A stretch of DNA of 64,000 nt from Scleropages formosus (taxonomy: Eukaryota > Chordata > Actinopteri > Osteoglossiformes > Osteoglossidae), in NCBI RefSeq assembly GCF_900964775.1, contig NC_041807.1, forward strand, positions 11,857,193 through 11,921,192. Reading direction: 5' to 3'. Each line of letters begins with the position of its first letter. Position 1 is the first letter of the stretch. The notes under the pieces were generated by a model. The model saw nothing but the letters and a program-made list of their open reading frames with translations. It was not told where the DNA came from and ran no database searches. A program made the translations under genes and the position numbers. This document shows positions 46,961 through 64,000 of this stretch, piece by piece.

Positions 46961-48808
46961 CTTCTAGACAACTCGCAATTCGCGCATTTCAGAGTGAAAC
47001 GGACTTCAAAGATATTAGGAAACTTCGACGCAGAAATAAATTTGATACACTTATTATTCAAAGATCACAAACGATGGAAACCATTTTACTGTCAAAATGA
47101 TCAAACTAAAATGAAACACTCACTTGTATTTCCTGAGAAGTAACACATAGGCTCTAGAGTCGCGTTTCTAGTATAACTTATTTCGCCGTTTAGAATGAGA
47201 AGATTCCTATTTTCCCAACTGTAACTCCGTTTTATGTCATTGCTCACACTGTGAATGCGTCCGCATAACACGACCTTTTCCTTTTAACTCTTTGGAAGTA
47301 TGCAGCCAATTGGGGAGAAATAATTCCCGTCATCGTGAAGGTTTTTTTTTTAAAAAAAAAAAAAAAAAAAACATTTAAATGGGGAATTTGGTAGATTTGT
47401 AGGTTTGCCTTGTGTTGGGCCCCTTGCTTGCTGCTGAACTTCCAGGTTCCATTTCAATTGTGTGACTTTTTGTTTTTCCTCTGAAAACAGCTCAGTGAGA
47501 ATAATGTATGAAAATTAAGATAAAAAAAAATTATAAAACTGAAAAATACATTTAATATGTATATTTCAGCCCAGGTAGGGGGGCACGGTGGCGCAGTGGG
47601 TTGGACCGGGTCCTGCTCTCTGGTGGGTCTGGGGTTCGAGTCCCGCTTGGGGTGCCTTGCGGTGGACTGGCATCCCGTCCTGGGTGTGTCCCCTCCAGCC
47701 TTATGCCCTGAGTTGCCGGGTAGGCTCCGGTTCCCCGCGACCCCGTATGGGACAAGCGGTTCAGGAAAAAAAAAAAAAAAGAAAAAATTCAGCCCAGGTG
47801 GTTACTGAAGCAAGAATTGCAGGTGCCAAGTACCAGACAAACAAGGTTTTCTGTCGTGTGAAGAAGAGCAGAGTCGTACTTCAGGTCTTAGTTCCTCAGC
47901 AGGTCATTTTATTTGAGTAGGAAAGCACTTTGAGTTATGAACTCAAGCATTTTGCATTTGCCCAGTTTGTTGTGTATGGAATATATACAAAGTAGAAAAT
48001 TAGCTACTATCACTCAGGACCACTCTAGATCCTAAATCCAGTAAAGGTGGTTAATACACTTACATTTCTTTCATGTACACGTCAGGAAAACAGCAAGCTG
48101 TGAACACACACCAACGTGGCTACTTGATCCAAGGCCAACGGAATATGCATTGAACAATGCCCATTGTAGCACGTGAAAAGGCATTCTCCATAAACTGAGC
48201 AAAATGGTTACCTTTCATCTACATCAGTGACAGGGCCTCACTGGTTAAAATGGGAACAAAATAAAAAAACATCCGCAGAGCTGTTGAATTACTTTATATT
48301 CTCTCTTATGAAATAAGTTATATGCAGAAGTATATTTTTTTCTTAACCTCCTCACCTGGAGCTACTTCATCTTAAAAAAAATACATTTGAATGTAACTCA
48401 AAAATATAAACTCAAACTCAAATAAGTCATTCATGTTTTCATTCTTTGGAAAACATGGCTCTGACGTGCATAAAGGAAATTACTACCCAAAATGAGTGGG
48501 TGACACTTGGCATTTTAAAAAAAAACAAACAAAAAAATCTTTTCTCAGGTTAACATTGATCATTCACTATTGATTAAAAAATAAAAGCAAATCTCACAGT
48601 TACTCTGTAAAAGCGATAACTTCTTTGATGTTTTTAGGAGCTGATGTACCAGTCCCATGGTTATGACTTACAAATCAGCAAGTCATATATGAAATGAACA
48701 TTATTACAAGAATACCACTGTGGTTACAGATTGCCTTGGTACAGGCATATCTGCAGCTGTCCATTACAGCTTGCCTTAGAAAAGGTGATCAGGATCTCTT
48801 TCCCTTTT
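46961..48808. other. ECHDC3-USP6NL intergenic region
   Basis: AT-rich with a T/A homopolymer run at 47342-47370 and a SINE at 47577. The part just below 48809 is USP6NL 3' UTR; a minus-strand AATAAA candidate lies near 47908. No gene is seen. Confidence 0.5.
47577..47768 (+). repeat. SINE family B copy
   Basis: gggcacggtggcgcagtggg, ggggttcgagtcccgctt, tgggacaagcggttcagg. It ends in an A-run at 47766-47783 instead of TG. Confidence 0.85.
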
Positions 48809-62959
<14,151 letters not shown>

Positions 62960-63454
62960 CTGTCAAAAGACCAGATGAAAAGAGCATGTTGTATTAGGTA
63001 ACATGTCAGCGATAACAAATAATAATGACACCATGATTTACGAGATGATGAGATGGTCTGTCTGTTCTTGAAATCCAGGGGTGCCCCTTACAAAGGCACC
63101 AACTTACATATCATTCAGCCTGAAAGGGGCAACATCTCACATTTGTCTCTTTAAGCTCTGCTTGGTTGACGCTTCACACGAGTAGCTGATTCTCGTCCAC
63201 AAGAAAGATAGTCATGTAGTCATGATGGTCATGATTCAATTTCAATTTCTTTTGACTTTTCAATTTCAATCTTTTGACTTTTGACTTTTCAATTTCTTTT
63301 GACTTTTAAGTTCATATATGTTCATATCAAAATAAAAATAAATGGAATATGTGATTTCATGCTCCATTAAATGCATATAAAAAGATCACAGCTTGGTTAA
63401 GTGTTTCTACATCAACATGTCAGAACACACAATGACTATAATGTTTGTACTCAC

Positions 63455-63483
63455 CGCTACCACTGTCACATATCTGACTGCTG
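63455..63483 (-). other. Candidate upstream exon of USP6NL
   Basis: A 29-base block with ttag before it and GTGAGT after it on the minus strand. It ends in phase 1, as needed to join exon 62959 (giving SSQICDSGS-GSDAQQD). It has no in-frame ATG, so it would be an internal or alternative exon. Weak, but the phase fit is exact. Confidence 0.3.
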
Positions 63484-63492
63484 CTAAGAGAA

Positions 63493-63703
63493 AGCTGGTA
63501 GCGTAGAAGTTAGAGCTGCTGCCTTTAGACCCAAAGGTCACAGGTTTGATCCCCATATCTGGCTGAAATACCCTTGGGCAAGGTACTTACCCTAAATTGC
63601 TCTAGTAAAATTACCCAGCTGTATAAATGGGTTAAATAATTGTATGTACCTCAACATGGTAAGTCACTTTGGAGAAAAGCATCAGTTGAATAAATGTAAA
63701 TGT
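63493..63703 (+). repeat. SINE family A copy, full length
   Basis: gtagaagttagagctgctgc, caggtttgatcccc, gggcaaggtacttaccctaa, tcactttggagaaaagcatc. The best preserved family A copy in the window. Confidence 0.8.
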
Positions 63704-64000
63704 GACATGACAGAACATCTGAAGCTGGTATAAAAGTATGCTCACTAATCTTCACATAGTTCAGGCTGGCAGTCCTCTCGTGTGGCTAAATCAAACATCG
63801 GGACCAACCTCCTTACCCTAGGAGCACCCAGCTGCTGCTTGGGCAAGTTCAGCACATACATTACTACACAAGGCAGGAGTGGAGAATCCCTGTCTGCTTT
63901 GGTTTCTTGTGTGTCCATATGTCCACTCTCACCCCTAACCAGACTGAAGGGACAGCTTCAGAAGAGACTGACAGCAATGAAACTATACAGCTGAATGACT

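Larger units (their letters stand above)
62960..64000. other. USP6NL 5' region
   Basis: The start codon exon of USP6NL is not identified. The region holds short tandem repeats of tttgacttttcaatttc (63236-63306) and a SINE at 63493. No CpG island is present, so the promoter is probably outside the window. Confidence 0.45.

Overview
The window is vertebrate nuclear DNA, almost certainly from a ray-finned fish. Genes are split by GT-AG introns of 80 bases to several kilobases. Promoters are CpG-rich. The intervening DNA is dense in fish-type repeats: tRNA-derived SINEs with an L2-type 3' tail, Tc1/mariner-like transposons, a pogo-like element and LINE scraps. A GC-rich tRNA-like SINE that ends in (TG)n is present in about nine copies. 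It reminds me of early-branching teleosts such as bony-tongues, but I cannot fix the species.

Six protein genes could be read exon by exon, with reading phase kept across every junction. In order: NUDT5 (+, 1130-6266, complete, 219 codons); DHTKD1 (-, 16182-7598, complete, 17 coding exons, 925 codons); UPF2 (+, 18202-31735, complete, 21 coding exons, 1275 codons); PROSER2 (-, 40768-35887, 3 coding exons, 642 codons); ECHDC3 (-, 46805-44990, complete, 5 exons, 298 codons); USP6NL (-, about 62959-48809, 13 coding exons recognised, extreme N-terminus uncertain). NUDT5 and DHTKD1 converge, DHTKD1 and UPF2 are head to head, UPF2 and PROSER2 converge, and PROSER2, ECHDC3 and USP6NL run in the same direction.

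This is the fish counterpart of the human 10p14 block (USP6NL-ECHDC3-PROSER2-UPF2-DHTKD1-SEC61A2-NUDT5, order from memory). Two differences stand out: SEC61A2 is not seen between DHTKD1 and NUDT5, and USP6NL is inverted relative to the others. The genes form no pathway. NUDT5 hydrolyses ADP-sugars, DHTKD1 is the mitochondrial 2-oxoadipate dehydrogenase E1, UPF2 is a nonsense-mediated decay scaffold, PROSER2 is little characterised, ECHDC3 is a mitochondrial crotonase-fold protein and USP6NL is a Rab GTPase-activating protein.

I found no convincing new biological system. The most useful second-look items are a 9-base micro-exon in NUDT5, two introns that fit only GC-AG splicing (UPF2 and USP6NL), a NAGNAG acceptor in UPF2, loss of both hydratase glutamates in ECHDC3, the USP6NL inversion, an orphan exon-like open block between the DHTKD1 and UPF2 promoters, a second CpG-rich block inside PROSER2, and a SINE family that seeds TG microsatellites.
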